A stretch of DNA of 64,000 nucleotides, taken from contig WKFI01000005.1 of the NCBI GenBank assembly GCA_014872875.1, forward strand, positions 496,001-560,000, given 5' to 3'. This DNA comes from Paracoccaceae bacterium. GTDB lineage: Bacteria > Pseudomonadota > Alphaproteobacteria > Rhodobacterales > Rhodobacteraceae. The first letter of the stretch is position 1; each line of letters starts with the position of its first letter. Shown here piece after piece: positions 1-8,155 of this stretch. The position numbers and the translations under genes are program-made. Below the pieces are notes generated by a model. It did no database searches, was not told the DNA's origin, and worked only from the letters and a program-made list of their open reading frames with translations.

Positions 1-775
1 TCTGGAGACAGGACAGGAACGCCAGCAACTCGTGCGTCATGGCTTTGGCATCAACGAACTGGTCCTGAACGAAACCATGGGATGGCTGGCTTATGGTGCG
101 GTGGACGGGGCAACCCGGATCATCGACCTGAACACAGGCGCAGACATCGCAGATTTCACCCTGAACCGTCGCCCCATTCTGGCGCTGGCGCTCAGCCCCG
201 ACCAAAACCTGTTGGCCGTGGGCGATGGCGAAGGCTACATCATGATCGTGGACACAGGCACATGGAAAATCGCCCGCGACTTTCGCGCCACTCTGCGCGG
301 CCCGGTTTGGGCCTTGGCCTTTTCCCGAGATGGCGAAAACATCCATGCCGGAGGGCTGGAGGACGCCATGTACAGCTGGCCGATCAACACGCTCACCGAA
401 CATGGCACAATGGCAGATACCCAGCAAAGTTTCCTTAAGGACCCTGACGAGATGGAGAACGGCGAACGTCAGTTTGCCCGCAAGTGTTCCATCTGCCACA
501 GCCTGGACCCCGGCAGCAACCGCAAGGCCGGCCCGACCCTGCATGGCGTTTTTGGCCGCCGCGCCGGAGCGGTTTCCGATTACTCCTATTCGGAAACACT
601 GGACGGATCGGACATCATCTGGGACGATGAGACAATAAACGCGCTTTTCGATCTCGGGCCGGACCACTACATTCCCGGGACAAAGATGCCGATGCAGCGG
701 ATCACCCGCCCCGAAGATCGGGCAGACCTGATCGCATTCCTGCGTCGCGCCACCCAGACAGGAGATGCAGAATGA
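1..775 (+). CDS. WD40-repeat c-type cytochrome (5' end missing)
   Basis: The reading frame is open from the left edge, so the N-terminus and export signal lie outside the window. The visible part begins with WD40-like beta-propeller blades (for example LLAVGDGEGYIMIVDT and FSRDGENIHAGG). It continues into a class I cytochrome c domain with the haem motif CSICH (codons at 484-498) and a likely axial Met in KMPM near 686. The expected role is periplasmic electron transfer, with the propeller docking a partner such as a molybdo- or tungsto-enzyme. That partner is inferred only from the tungstate genes next door. The stop codon overlaps the next start (ATGA), so the two are translationally coupled. 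Confidence 0.85.
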   Translation, partial: LETGQERQQLVRHGFGINELVLNETMGWLAYGAVDGATRIIDLNTGADIADFTLNRRPILALALSPDQNLLAVGDGEGYIMIVDTGTWKIARDFRATLRGPVWALAFSRDGENIHAGGLEDAMYSWPINTLTEHGTMADTQQSFLKDPDEMENGERQFARKCSICHSLDPGSNRKAGPTLHGVFGRRAGAVSDYSYSETLDGSDIIWDDETINALFDLGPDHYIPGTKMPMQRITRPEDRADLIAFLRRATQTGDAE

Positions 776-897
776 AAGCCATGCTGCTTGCCTTTGCCGC
801 CATGATCGCGATCACGGTTGCCGCCCCCTATGCGCTTGAGCAAGCCGGTTTCTCGGCCGCTGAACAGGGCACCAGCCCCTCGGTTCGGTTGGACTGA
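772..897 (+). CDS. 41-residue single-span membrane or exported peptide
   Basis: A short frame starts inside the stop of the cytochrome gene (ATGA overlap) and ends 11 bases before the next start. It encodes a Lys-starting hydrophobic N-terminal segment (about residues 2-20, rich in Ala, Met, Ile and Leu) and a short polar tail ending SVRLD. This looks like either a signal peptide or one membrane anchor. Coupling to the cytochrome and the tight spacing argue that it is translated. No family is recognised; it could be a small accessory subunit of the cytochrome or of its partner enzyme. Confidence 0.55.
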   Translation: MKAMLLAFAAMIAITVAAPYALEQAGFSAAEQGTSPSVRLD

Positions 898-908
898 TAC
901 GCCCCAAC

Positions 909-1781
909 ATGTCCGACTACCTGACCACGCGCGAGCTGGCCGATCTGCTGCGCATCGGCGAACGCAAGATTTATGACCTTGCCACAAATGATGAAATCCC
1001 GCATGTCCGCGCCGTGGGCAAGCTGCTGTTTCCCCGGGCCGAGATCATTGCCTGGCTGAATATGTCCCGCTCGGGCCCGGATGTGGCGCGCCCGCCACTG
1101 CCGCCAATCCTGGCAGGCAGCCATGATCCCCTGCTGGATTGGGCCTTGCGCGAAAGCGGCTCGGGGCTGGCGTCTTTCTATGATGGCTCCTTTGACGGTT
1201 TGACCCGTCTGGCCGAGCGTAGCGCCCAAGCTGCCGGGTTGCACATTCACGAAGAAGACGGGTTCAACCGATCGGCTCTGCTGGGAGCCGTGGGGGAAGC
1301 CCCGGTTGTGCTGGTCGAGATCGCCAAACGTCAGCGCGGGCTGTTGTTACGCCCCGGATTAAGCGGGATCTCAGGCTTCGAGGACCTGCGCGGCCGGACC
1401 GTGGTCCTGCGCCAGGACAGCGCCGCCAGCCAACGCCTGTTTGACGCCCAACTGGCCGCGCATGGCCTGAGCCGCGACGACATCACCCCCCTGCCCAACT
1501 GCGCCCGAACCGAAGAAGAACTGGCCATTGCCCTGCATGATGGCAAGGCCGATGTGGGCTTTGGCCTGGGCGCGCTGTCGGGACTTTACGGGCTTGGATT
1601 TGTCCCCTTGCGCCAGGAACGGTTCGATCTGGCCGTCTGGCGCCGTGCCTGGTTCGAGCCGCCGATGCAGAAACTTCTGAGCTTTCTCCGGTCCGATGGT
1701 TTCGCTGACCGGGCAGCCGAAATGGGCGGCTATGACCTGTCCGGGCTTGGTACTGTCCATCACAACGGCGCCAACGGATAG
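909..1781 (+). CDS. Helix-turn-helix regulator fused to a periplasmic-binding-protein-like sensor domain
   Basis: The protein has 290 residues. Residues about 4-50 form an excisionase/MerR-like HTH_17 domain (YLTTRELADLLRIGERKIY, then a beta-wing ending in AEIIAWL). Residues about 65-280 resemble the PBP-like domain of molybdate/tungstate-responsive one-component regulators, with the hinge-type segment FEDLRGRTVVLRQDSAASQRLFD. It is probably co-transcribed with the cytochrome and peptide genes, and it converges on tupBCA. The likely job is sensing tungstate or molybdate in the cytoplasm and controlling the transporter and/or the upstream oxidoreductase genes. The ligand is inferred from context. 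Confidence 0.8.
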   Translation: MSDYLTTRELADLLRIGERKIYDLATNDEIPHVRAVGKLLFPRAEIIAWLNMSRSGPDVARPPLPPILAGSHDPLLDWALRESGSGLASFYDGSFDGLTRLAERSAQAAGLHIHEEDGFNRSALLGAVGEAPVVLVEIAKRQRGLLLRPGLSGISGFEDLRGRTVVLRQDSAASQRLFDAQLAAHGLSRDDITPLPNCARTEEELAIALHDGKADVGFGLGALSGLYGLGFVPLRQERFDLAVWRRAWFEPPMQKLLSFLRSDGFADRAAEMGGYDLSGLGTVHHNGANG

Positions 1782-1793
1782 GGATAGGGACAA

Positions 1794-1852
1794 GGGGGGC
1801 GTTGCCCCCCGGCCTGCGGCCTCCCCCCAAGGTATTTTTGACCAGAAAGAAG
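1794..1852. repeat. Roseobacter-type intergenic hairpin repeat, probable shared terminator
   Basis: Between two convergent genes lies a perfect hairpin, GGGGGGC-GTT-GCCCCCC (1794-1810). It is followed by a second small one, GGCC-TGC-GGCC (1811-1821), then a C-run, the T-rich GTATTTTT and AGAAAGAAG. I know this arrangement as a family of repeated intergenic elements common in Rhodobacteraceae. Here it can terminate the upstream regulator transcript. Only one copy was seen in this window. Confidence 0.65.
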
Positions 1853-1867
1853 CAGCAGGCCTGCGCG

Positions 1868-2689
1868 TTATCTGGCGTTCGGGAAGAACAGCTGTTGACC
1901 GTCGCGCCTGTAGCTCGCGATGGCGGCCTGCCCTTCGTCGCTGATCAGCCAGTCGATGAAGGCCTGACCTTGGGTGGCCTTGACGCCCGGGTGTTTTTCG
2001 GGGCTCACCAGAATGACACCGTATTGGTTGAAGAGGCGTGGATCGCCCTCGACCAGCACCTGAAGATCCCCCTTGTTGCCAAAGGAAATCCAGGTGGCAC
2101 GGTCGGTCAGAGCGTAGGCGCGCATCCCTGCGGCCACGTTTAAGGTTGCCCCCATGCCCGAGCCTGTTTCGCGGTACCAGCCACCCGAAGCCTCGGCCAC
2201 GTCGACCCCGGCCGTCGCCCAATGGCGCAGTTCGGCCTTGTGGGTGCCGCTGTCATCCCCGCGTGACGCAAAGGGCACTTGGGCCTGCGACAGCCGGCTT
2301 AACGCCGCCACGATGTCCTGCCCGCCCTTGATGCCGGCCGGGTCGTCACCCGGACCAACAAGGACAAAATCGTTATACATCACATCAAAGCGCTGCACGC
2401 CCCAGCCATCGGCAACGAATTTCTCCTCGGCCGGTTTGGCATGAACCAGCAGCACGTCACCATCTCCGTTCTGTGCATTGCGGATCGCCTGCCCGGTGCC
2501 GACGGCCACCACGCGCACGTCGATGCCGCTTTGCGTCTCGAACGCGGGCAGGATCGCGTCCAACAGCCCGGAATTCTGCGTCGAGGTTGTGGACTGAACC
2601 ACTATATATTCCTCGTTTTCCCCGGCCCAAGCCGCACCGGATGAGATCACCAGCGCGCAAAGGCTGGTTCGGATCCAGTTTCCGATCAT
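1868..2689 (-). CDS. tupA: Tungstate ABC transporter, substrate-binding protein
   Basis: The protein has 273 residues: a signal peptide (residues 1-22, AWA/GE) followed by a PBP-like domain. The TupA hallmark STTSTQNSG at about residues 33-41 supplies oxyanion contacts in this family. It captures tungstate in the periplasm for TupB and TupC. An ATG at 2689 preceded by GGAG is chosen over an upstream in-frame start because the longer form would run into tupC. It is the last gene of tupB-tupC-tupA. Molybdate binding cannot be excluded from sequence, but the TTSTxxSG motif and gene order favour tungstate. Confidence 0.9.
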   Translation of the reverse strand: MIGNWIRTSLCALVISSGAAWAGENEEYIVVQSTTSTQNSGLLDAILPAFETQSGIDVRVVAVGTGQAIRNAQNGDGDVLLVHAKPAEEKFVADGWGVQRFDVMYNDFVLVGPGDDPAGIKGGQDIVAALSRLSQAQVPFASRGDDSGTHKAELRHWATAGVDVAEASGGWYRETGSGMGATLNVAAGMRAYALTDRATWISFGNKGDLQVLVEGDPRLFNQYGVILVSPEKHPGVKATQGQAFIDWLISDEGQAAIASYRRDGQQLFFPNAR

Positions 2690-2714
2690 AAAATTGCTCC
2701 GTATTTTCTGTGAG

Positions 2715-3455
2715 TTAAGGCACCAATGCTCCGCCAAGGAACGCCTGCGCTGCCTGGCTTTGCGGGGTTTCAAAAAAGCCATGCGCCGGGCGGTGTTCGG
2801 CAACTTTCCCGCCCCACATCAGGACAATATCAGCCCCCAGACGCCGGGCCTGGCCGATATCATGGGTCACCATCAATATCTTGGTTCCCCGGGCCGAGGC
2901 GCGGCGGATCAGCGTTTCGATCTTCTGCGTCGCGCCGGGATCCAGCGCGCTGGTCGGTTCATCCAGGAACAGGATCTCGGGCCGCGCTGCCAAGGCCCGC
3001 AGAATCGCCAGTCTCTGGCCTTCGCCCACGGACAGGCTGCGCGCCGATTGCCGCGCCTTGTCCTGCAGCCCGCCTTCGCACAGCAATTCATGGATCCGCT
3101 CGGCCCGCGCCTTGCGCGCCATCCCCTGCCGTTTCAAAACAAAATCAAGGTTCGCCGCCACACTGCGCCGCAACAGCACCGGACGTTGGAACACCATTGC
3201 CTGCCGCGCCCGTTGCGACGCATCCAATGGCCGGTCATCCTGCCAGATCTGGCCGCTATCGGCTTCGATCAAACCGTGTAGGCAGCGCAGCAGAAGGCTC
3301 TTCCCGGCACCGTTCGGGCCAAGGATCAAGGTCGGCCCAGGCCCGTCCAGTGTCAGCGACGCCACATCCAGCAAGGTCTTTCCGCCGCGTGCGATTTTCA
3401 GAGCAGTAGCCTCGAGCCGGGGATATTCCGAACCCGGGAGCGGGAAATCACGCAT
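2715..3455 (-). CDS. tupC: Tungstate ABC transporter, ATP-binding protein
   Basis: A 246-residue ABC ATPase with Walker A GPNGAGKS (residues 46-53), signature LSVGEGQR (141-148) and Walker B ILFLDEP (161-167), followed by an H-loop in MVTHD. It energises tungstate import through TupB. It overlaps the end of tupB by 8 bases and lies 25 bases upstream of tupA, so the three form one operon. Length and motifs are complete. Confidence 0.9.
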   Translation of the reverse strand: MRDFPLPGSEYPRLEATALKIARGGKTLLDVASLTLDGPGPTLILGPNGAGKSLLLRCLHGLIEADSGQIWQDDRPLDASQRARQAMVFQRPVLLRRSVAANLDFVLKRQGMARKARAERIHELLCEGGLQDKARQSARSLSVGEGQRLAILRALAARPEILFLDEPTSALDPGATQKIETLIRRASARGTKILMVTHDIGQARRLGADIVLMWGGKVAEHRPAHGFFETPQSQAAQAFLGGALVP

Positions 3456-4167
3456 GGCTCAACTCTCCTCTCTGCGGGGCTGCTCCGCGGGCCAACAGGC
3501 TGACGGCGGCATTCACCGCAATGGCGATAGCAATAAGGATCACTCCCAGCGCCAAGGCCAGCGACAGGTTGCCCTTGGATGTCTCCAGCGCAATGGTCGT
3601 GGTCATAACCCGGGTCACATGGTTGATGTTGCCGCCGACGATGATCACTGCGCCGACTTCGGCGATGGCGCGGCCAAAGCCTGCGAGGAACGCGGTCAAC
3701 AGAGCTATCCGTCCATCCCATAGCAGCACAGGGACCGAAGCCAGGCGCGACAACCCCAGCGAGCGCAGTTGTTCGGTGTATTCAGCATCCAGAGATTCGA
3801 CGGTCTGGCGGGTCAAAGCGGCAATGATCGGAGTTACCAGCACAAATTGCGCAATGATCATGGCGGTAGGGGTGTAGAGCAACTGCAAGACGCCCAAAGG
3901 TCCCGACCGCGACAGCATCAGATACACGCACAGCCCGACAACAACCGGCGGCAGCCCCATGAGCGCATTGACCAGAACGATCAGTGCCCGCCGTCCCGGA
4001 AACCGCCCAACGGCCAGAGCCGCGCCCAATGGCATACCGACCAGGGCCCCAAAAAACACGGCCAGAAGCGATACTTTCAAGGAAAGAAAGACGATGTTCA
4101 GCAATTCGGAATCACCTGACAGGATCAGGGACAAAGCAGTCATGAATTCTTGTGCAAAATCCTGCAT
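3448..4167 (-). CDS. tupB: Tungstate ABC transporter, permease
   Basis: The protein has 239 residues with five to six hydrophobic spans and a BPD_transp_1 EAA-type loop (EYTEQLRSLGLSR, about residues 129-141). It forms the inner-membrane channel of the Tup system. It is the first gene of tupBCA. The 190 bases upstream contain the terminator of the preceding pyrimidine transporter operon and must hold the tup promoter. The adjacent HTH/PBP regulator gene is the obvious candidate controller, but no operator could be assigned. Confidence 0.9.
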   Translation of the reverse strand: MQDFAQEFMTALSLILSGDSELLNIVFLSLKVSLLAVFFGALVGMPLGAALAVGRFPGRRALIVLVNALMGLPPVVVGLCVYLMLSRSGPLGVLQLLYTPTAMIIAQFVLVTPIIAALTRQTVESLDAEYTEQLRSLGLSRLASVPVLLWDGRIALLTAFLAGFGRAIAEVGAVIIVGGNINHVTRVMTTTIALETSKGNLSLALALGVILIAIAIAVNAAVSLLARGAAPQRGELSHA

Positions 4168-4303
4168 TTTCTCCGAGATTCCAGATGTTCGCGTATTTGA
4201 AGCAGTTTATTGCACGATAGCGCAGGGCAGACAGTACTCAAAGACGACAGTGTCGGCGCCGCATACGACTTTGGTGCAGGTCGGTAAACCGGCCCCAAAA
4301 ACA

Positions 4304-4335
4304 GGAAAACCCGACGCGCTTTTCAGCGCGCCGGG
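4304..4335 (-). terminator. Rho-independent terminator of the pyrimidine transporter operon
   Basis: Read leftwards, a 10-bp stem CCCGGCGCGC / GCGCGTCGGG with one G-T pair (4310-4335) encloses TGAAAA. It is followed by TTTTCC and further T residues. It lies about 40 bases after the stop of the substrate-binding protein and separates that operon from tupBCA. Confidence 0.8.
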
Positions 4336-4376
4336 CTCCACACTCCCCGGTGGTATACTCCCCGAGGTTATTATCC

Positions 4377-5360
4377 TTAGTTCAGGGCCGCATCCGTGAT
4401 CGCATGGGTCCAGGCTCCTTCAGGTGCCTTGGTGATCACCGGATCAGATCCGCCACCCAACAGGGTATTCACCGTCCGCTCGTAATCGGCCGGGTCCAGC
4501 GATCCGTTGCTGCCTGCGGTCAGTTTCGCGATCTCACCCATCATGCGCTTCTGGTGCTTTTCGGTCTGGGCACCGGTCTGGTCATTGTCCAAAACGATCA
4601 ACGCCGCTTCATCCGGGTTCTCCTCGGCATATTTCCAGCCCTTCATCGAGGCACGGACAAACCGGGTCATGCGATCGGCAAAACCCGCATCAGCCAGGTT
4701 CGCCTCGAGCACGTACAAACCATCTTCCAGTGTCGCGACGCCCTGATCCTCATACTTGAAGGTCACCAGATCATCGGGGTTCACGCCTGCATCGATGACC
4801 TGCCAGTATTCGTTGTAGGTCATGGTCGAAATGCAATCTGCCTGACGCTGCAACAGCGGATCAACGTTGAAGCCCTGCTTCAGGACCTCGACCCCGTTTT
4901 CACTCTTGCCGTCGGTGGAAATACCCAAGCTGCTCATCCAGCTCATGAACGGGAATTCATTGCCAAAGAACCACACGCCCAAAGTGCGGTTTTTCAGATC
5001 ACCCGGCGTCGAGATGCCTGCATCCTTCCAGCAGGTCAGCATCATGCCCGAGCTTTTGAAAGGCTGCGCGATGTTCACCATCGGGAGGCCTTTTTCCCGC
5101 GCGGCCAGCGCGGCGGGCATCCATTCGACGGTCACATCCGCGCCGCCTCCGGCCAACACCTGCGTCGGTGCGATATCCGGGCCGCCCGGTAGGATGGTCA
5201 CGTCCAGACCTTCCTCATCGTAAAAGCCCTTGTCCTTAGCCACGTAATAGCCCGCGAACTGGGCCTGTGTGACCCACTTCAGCTGCAGCTTGACCTCGTC
5301 GGCGGCCATCGCGGCCGACGCGATCAATGACAACACGGTCCCGGCTAGAAGTTTCTTCAT
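4377..5360 (-). CDS. NMT1/THI5-like substrate-binding protein of a predicted pyrimidine ABC transporter
   Basis: The protein has 327 residues with a signal peptide (MKKLLAG...SAAMA). The NMT1/THI5 fold starts at LQLKWVTQAQFAGYYVAKDKG, the motif that in this family precedes pyrimidine-moiety binding. The ATG at 5360 has a clear AGGAGT site; a longer in-frame start lacks one. It is the last gene of the dihydropyrimidinase operon and follows two permeases and an ATPase. By family it binds a pyrimidine-like ligand. The pathway context suggests uracil, thymine, dihydropyrimidines or ureido compounds rather than thiamine precursors. That substrate is inference. Confidence 0.85.
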   Translation of the reverse strand: MKKLLAGTVLSLIASAAMAADEVKLQLKWVTQAQFAGYYVAKDKGFYDEEGLDVTILPGGPDIAPTQVLAGGGADVTVEWMPAALAAREKGLPMVNIAQPFKSSGMMLTCWKDAGISTPGDLKNRTLGVWFFGNEFPFMSWMSSLGISTDGKSENGVEVLKQGFNVDPLLQRQADCISTMTYNEYWQVIDAGVNPDDLVTFKYEDQGVATLEDGLYVLEANLADAGFADRMTRFVRASMKGWKYAEENPDEAALIVLDNDQTGAQTEKHQKRMMGEIAKLTAGSNGSLDPADYERTVNTLLGGGSDPVITKAPEGAWTHAITDAALN

Positions 5361-5439
5361 CGCTTTACACTCCTTGTTGAACTGTTTTCTTGTTATCAGG
5401 CGTTTACCGCCCATTCTTATTGCGTTTTCCAAACACTCT

Positions 5440-6285
5440 TCAGCCCCGTTGCGACGGATGCCAAAAGGTCACGGCCTTCTCAAGCCAAGCCACCAAGCTA
5501 TAGAACACGGTCCCGGCCAGTGCTGCGACTGCAATCTCGGCCCAGACCAGATCAATGTCCAGACTGCCCACCCCGGTCGAGATCCGAAATCCCATCCCGC
5601 GGGTTGGAGAGCCGAAATATTCCGCAACAATGGCGCCGATCAAAGCAAGTGTTGTGGCAATCTTCAACCCATTGAAGACAAAGGGCATCGCCGCCGGCAA
5701 TCGCAGTTTGATCAGCGTCTGGACATAGCTTGCCGCATAGGTCCGCATCAGGTCCCGCTGCATCGCGTCTGTTTCCCGCAAGCCCTGCACCGTATTCACC
5801 AGGATCGGGAAGAATACCATGACAACCACCACGGCGGCTTTTGATTGCCAATCAAACCCGAACCAGCTGACCAGGATGGGTGCGATCCCGACAATCGGAA
5901 GCGCGGCCACGAAATTGCCGATGGGCAGCAGCCCCCGGGTCAGAAAGGCCGACCTGTCGATCAGGATCGCCGTGCCGAAAGCCGCCACAGCACCGATGGC
6001 AAAACCGGTCATCGCGCCCTTGAAAACGGTCTGCTGGAAGTCTTCCCACAGGGTATCGGTCGAGGCGGCAAAGGTTTCGGCCACGGTTGAAGGCGGCGGC
6101 AGGATCACGGGCGAGACACCCAGCCCCCGTACCAAGCCCTCCCACAGGATCAACAGTGTGACCCCGAACAGCACCGGCACAAAAACCCGCGCCGCACGCA
6201 GCTTGTGATACCGCGACCGCGCAATCCAGGCGTTCAGCGCCCAGGCACCGGCCCAGAAGATCAGCGCAAATATCAACCAGCTCAT
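5440..6285 (-). CDS. ABC transporter permease, pyrimidine operon (second permease)
   Basis: A 281-residue BPD_transp_1 permease of the SsuC/ThiX type with about six membrane spans and the conserved cytoplasmic loop around DLMRTYAASYVQTLIKLRLPAAMPFVFNG written in two parts (MRTYAASYVQTL and LRLPAAMPFVFNGL). Its start overlaps the stop of the preceding permease by four bases (ATGA). Together they form a heterodimeric channel for the NMT1-type binding protein encoded just downstream. Confidence 0.88.
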   Translation of the reverse strand: MSWLIFALIFWAGAWALNAWIARSRYHKLRAARVFVPVLFGVTLLILWEGLVRGLGVSPVILPPPSTVAETFAASTDTLWEDFQQTVFKGAMTGFAIGAVAAFGTAILIDRSAFLTRGLLPIGNFVAALPIVGIAPILVSWFGFDWQSKAAVVVVMVFFPILVNTVQGLRETDAMQRDLMRTYAASYVQTLIKLRLPAAMPFVFNGLKIATTLALIGAIVAEYFGSPTRGMGFRISTGVGSLDIDLVWAEIAVAALAGTVFYSLVAWLEKAVTFWHPSQRG

Positions 6286-7214
6286 GCGCTCATCCCCATC
6301 CGCTTGAGTGTTACACGTTGCAGGACATCCAGCACCGTCACCAGGATCCCGGCCAGAATCGCGGCGGCCAGCAGCGCGGCCCAGATCGACAGCGGAGTAC
6401 CGAACTGATCCCCGATCAGGATCCGGGCACCCAGCCCCGAAATGGCCCCGGTCGGCAGCTCGCCCACGATGGTTCCGACCAGCGCCGCCGCAATCCCCAC
6501 CTTGAGCGAGGTGAACAGATATGGCACCGAAGACGGCAGACGCAGCTTGAGAAAGGCCTGCAATCCAGTCGCGTTATAGGTCTGCAGCAGATCCAGCTGC
6601 GAGATCGCCGGAGACCGCAGCCCCTTGACCATGCCGACCAGCACCGGGAAATAACACAAGTAAGCCGAGATAATGGCCTTGGGCACGCCGCGCCCTTCGA
6701 TCCCCAACTGCGAACTCAGCACGATGATCATCGGCGCGAGCGCCACGATGGGAATGGTCTGGCTGATGATCGCCCAAGGCATCAAGCTCATGTCCATCAC
6801 CCGGGAATAAACGATCGCAACGGCCCCCAGAATGCCCAGTGCCGTGCCCAGCACGAAGCCCCAGAGGGTCGATTGCAAGGTAATCCACCCATGGTAAATC
6901 AACGAGCGTTTGGACATGGCCCGCCCTCGCATCGCCATCTCTCCGGTGGTCTTCCACAGCTCTTGTCCCACCTGAACCGGTGTCGGCAGGCGCGGACGTT
7001 CCAGGTCGTAACCAAGGGCAATCTGCCCTGGGTTCTTGGCCATCAGGATCCAGACCGAGGTCTCCTGCCGGACCCTAGATCCTTCGGGTGTTACCACTTG
7101 GCCGGCGCGTTCTGCCTGATCCAGCGAAACGCGGATATTCATCGGCCCGACAGCCAGATACCACAGCCCGACGATAACGGCCAAAACGGTGAGGACGGGA
7201 AGAAAGGATCTCAT
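6282..7214 (-). CDS. ABC transporter permease, pyrimidine operon (first permease)
   Basis: A 310-residue SsuC-type permease with the EAA-like loop QTYNATGLQAFLKLRLPSSV. It is longer than its partner because of an insertion of roughly 90 residues after the first span (about residues 25-110), predicted to be extracytoplasmic. Start ATG 7214 gives an N-terminus MRSFLPVLTV that leads straight into the first membrane span. A longer frame adds 12 residues with no support. It lies 85 bases after the ATPase gene and is coupled to the second permease by ATGA. Confidence 0.87.
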   Translation of the reverse strand: MRSFLPVLTVLAVIVGLWYLAVGPMNIRVSLDQAERAGQVVTPEGSRVRQETSVWILMAKNPGQIALGYDLERPRLPTPVQVGQELWKTTGEMAMRGRAMSKRSLIYHGWITLQSTLWGFVLGTALGILGAVAIVYSRVMDMSLMPWAIISQTIPIVALAPMIIVLSSQLGIEGRGVPKAIISAYLCYFPVLVGMVKGLRSPAISQLDLLQTYNATGLQAFLKLRLPSSVPYLFTSLKVGIAAALVGTIVGELPTGAISGLGARILIGDQFGTPLSIWAALLAAAILAGILVTVLDVLQRVTLKRMGMSA

Positions 7215-7298
7215 GCCCGTCCTCCCGTGACAGATGCCAGTATGGTGCACGGGCTATCTACAGGCTGTGCACAGGTTGCACAGGGCGGATTGACCTGT

Positions 7299-8096
7299 TC
7301 AATCATCATAAGAATGCCCCGCCCGCAGCCCATCCCGCACCCGGTGGGCAATCTCGATGAATTCCTTGCTGTCGCGAATATCCAGTGGCCGTTCCCGCGG
7401 CAGCGGGCTTTCGATGACATCCGTGATCCGCCCCGGACGCGGGCTCATCACCACGATCTTGGTAGACAGATACACCGCCTCTGGGATCGAGTGCGTGACA
7501 AAGCCGATGGTCTTGTTGGTGCGGTCCCACAGGTGAAGAAGCTGTTCGTTCAGGTGGTCCCGCACGATCTCGTCCAGTGCCCCGAAAGGTTCGTCCATCA
7601 GCAGGATGTCGGCATCAAATGCCAGCGCCCGAGCAATGCTGGCCCGTTGCTGCATCCCGCCCGACAGCTGCCAGGGAAATTTACCGCCAAATCCAGCAAG
7701 ATCAACAAGTTCCAAGACCTTACTCACTCTCTCATCCTGCTCGGCCTTCGAGTATCCCATGATCTCGAGCGGCAGTTTGATATTCTTGGCAATCGTCCGC
7801 CAAGGATACAGCCCCGCCGCCTGAAAAACATAGCCGTAAGCCCGCTTGCGGCGTGCTTCATCCGGCGTCATTCCATTGACGCTCAGTGTGCCGCCTGTCG
7901 GCGTTTCCAACGCCGCAATGCACCGCAGGAAAGTGGTTTTGCCACAGCCCGAAGGTCCGATGAAGCTGACGAAATCGCCCTTGTCGATCGTCAGGTTCAC
8001 GTCCTTCAACGCATGCACCGGCCCGTCATTGGTCTGGAAGGTCAGATCCAGATTCGCGGCCTCGATCACGGGCTGGGTATTGTGTTCAGTTGTCAT
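7299..8096 (-). CDS. ABC transporter ATP-binding protein, pyrimidine operon
   Basis: A 265-residue ATPase of the SsuB/TauB/ThiZ group, with Walker A GPSGCGKT (residues 47-54), signature LSGGMQQRA, Walker B ILLMDEP and switch His in VTHS. The ATG at 8096 (AAGG site) is preferred to an upstream TTG. It lies about 60 bases after the dihydropyrimidinase stop, so it is probably in the same transcript. This links nutrient uptake to the catabolic enzymes. Confidence 0.88.
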   Translation of the reverse strand: MTTEHNTQPVIEAANLDLTFQTNDGPVHALKDVNLTIDKGDFVSFIGPSGCGKTTFLRCIAALETPTGGTLSVNGMTPDEARRKRAYGYVFQAAGLYPWRTIAKNIKLPLEIMGYSKAEQDERVSKVLELVDLAGFGGKFPWQLSGGMQQRASIARALAFDADILLMDEPFGALDEIVRDHLNEQLLHLWDRTNKTIGFVTHSIPEAVYLSTKIVVMSPRPGRITDVIESPLPRERPLDIRDSKEFIEIAHRVRDGLRAGHSYDD

Positions 8097-8155
8097 TCTA
8101 ACGCCTTGAAAGTCCAAAGGAATGGGTCGCTATGTGGCGACCCTCGCTTTGGGAG

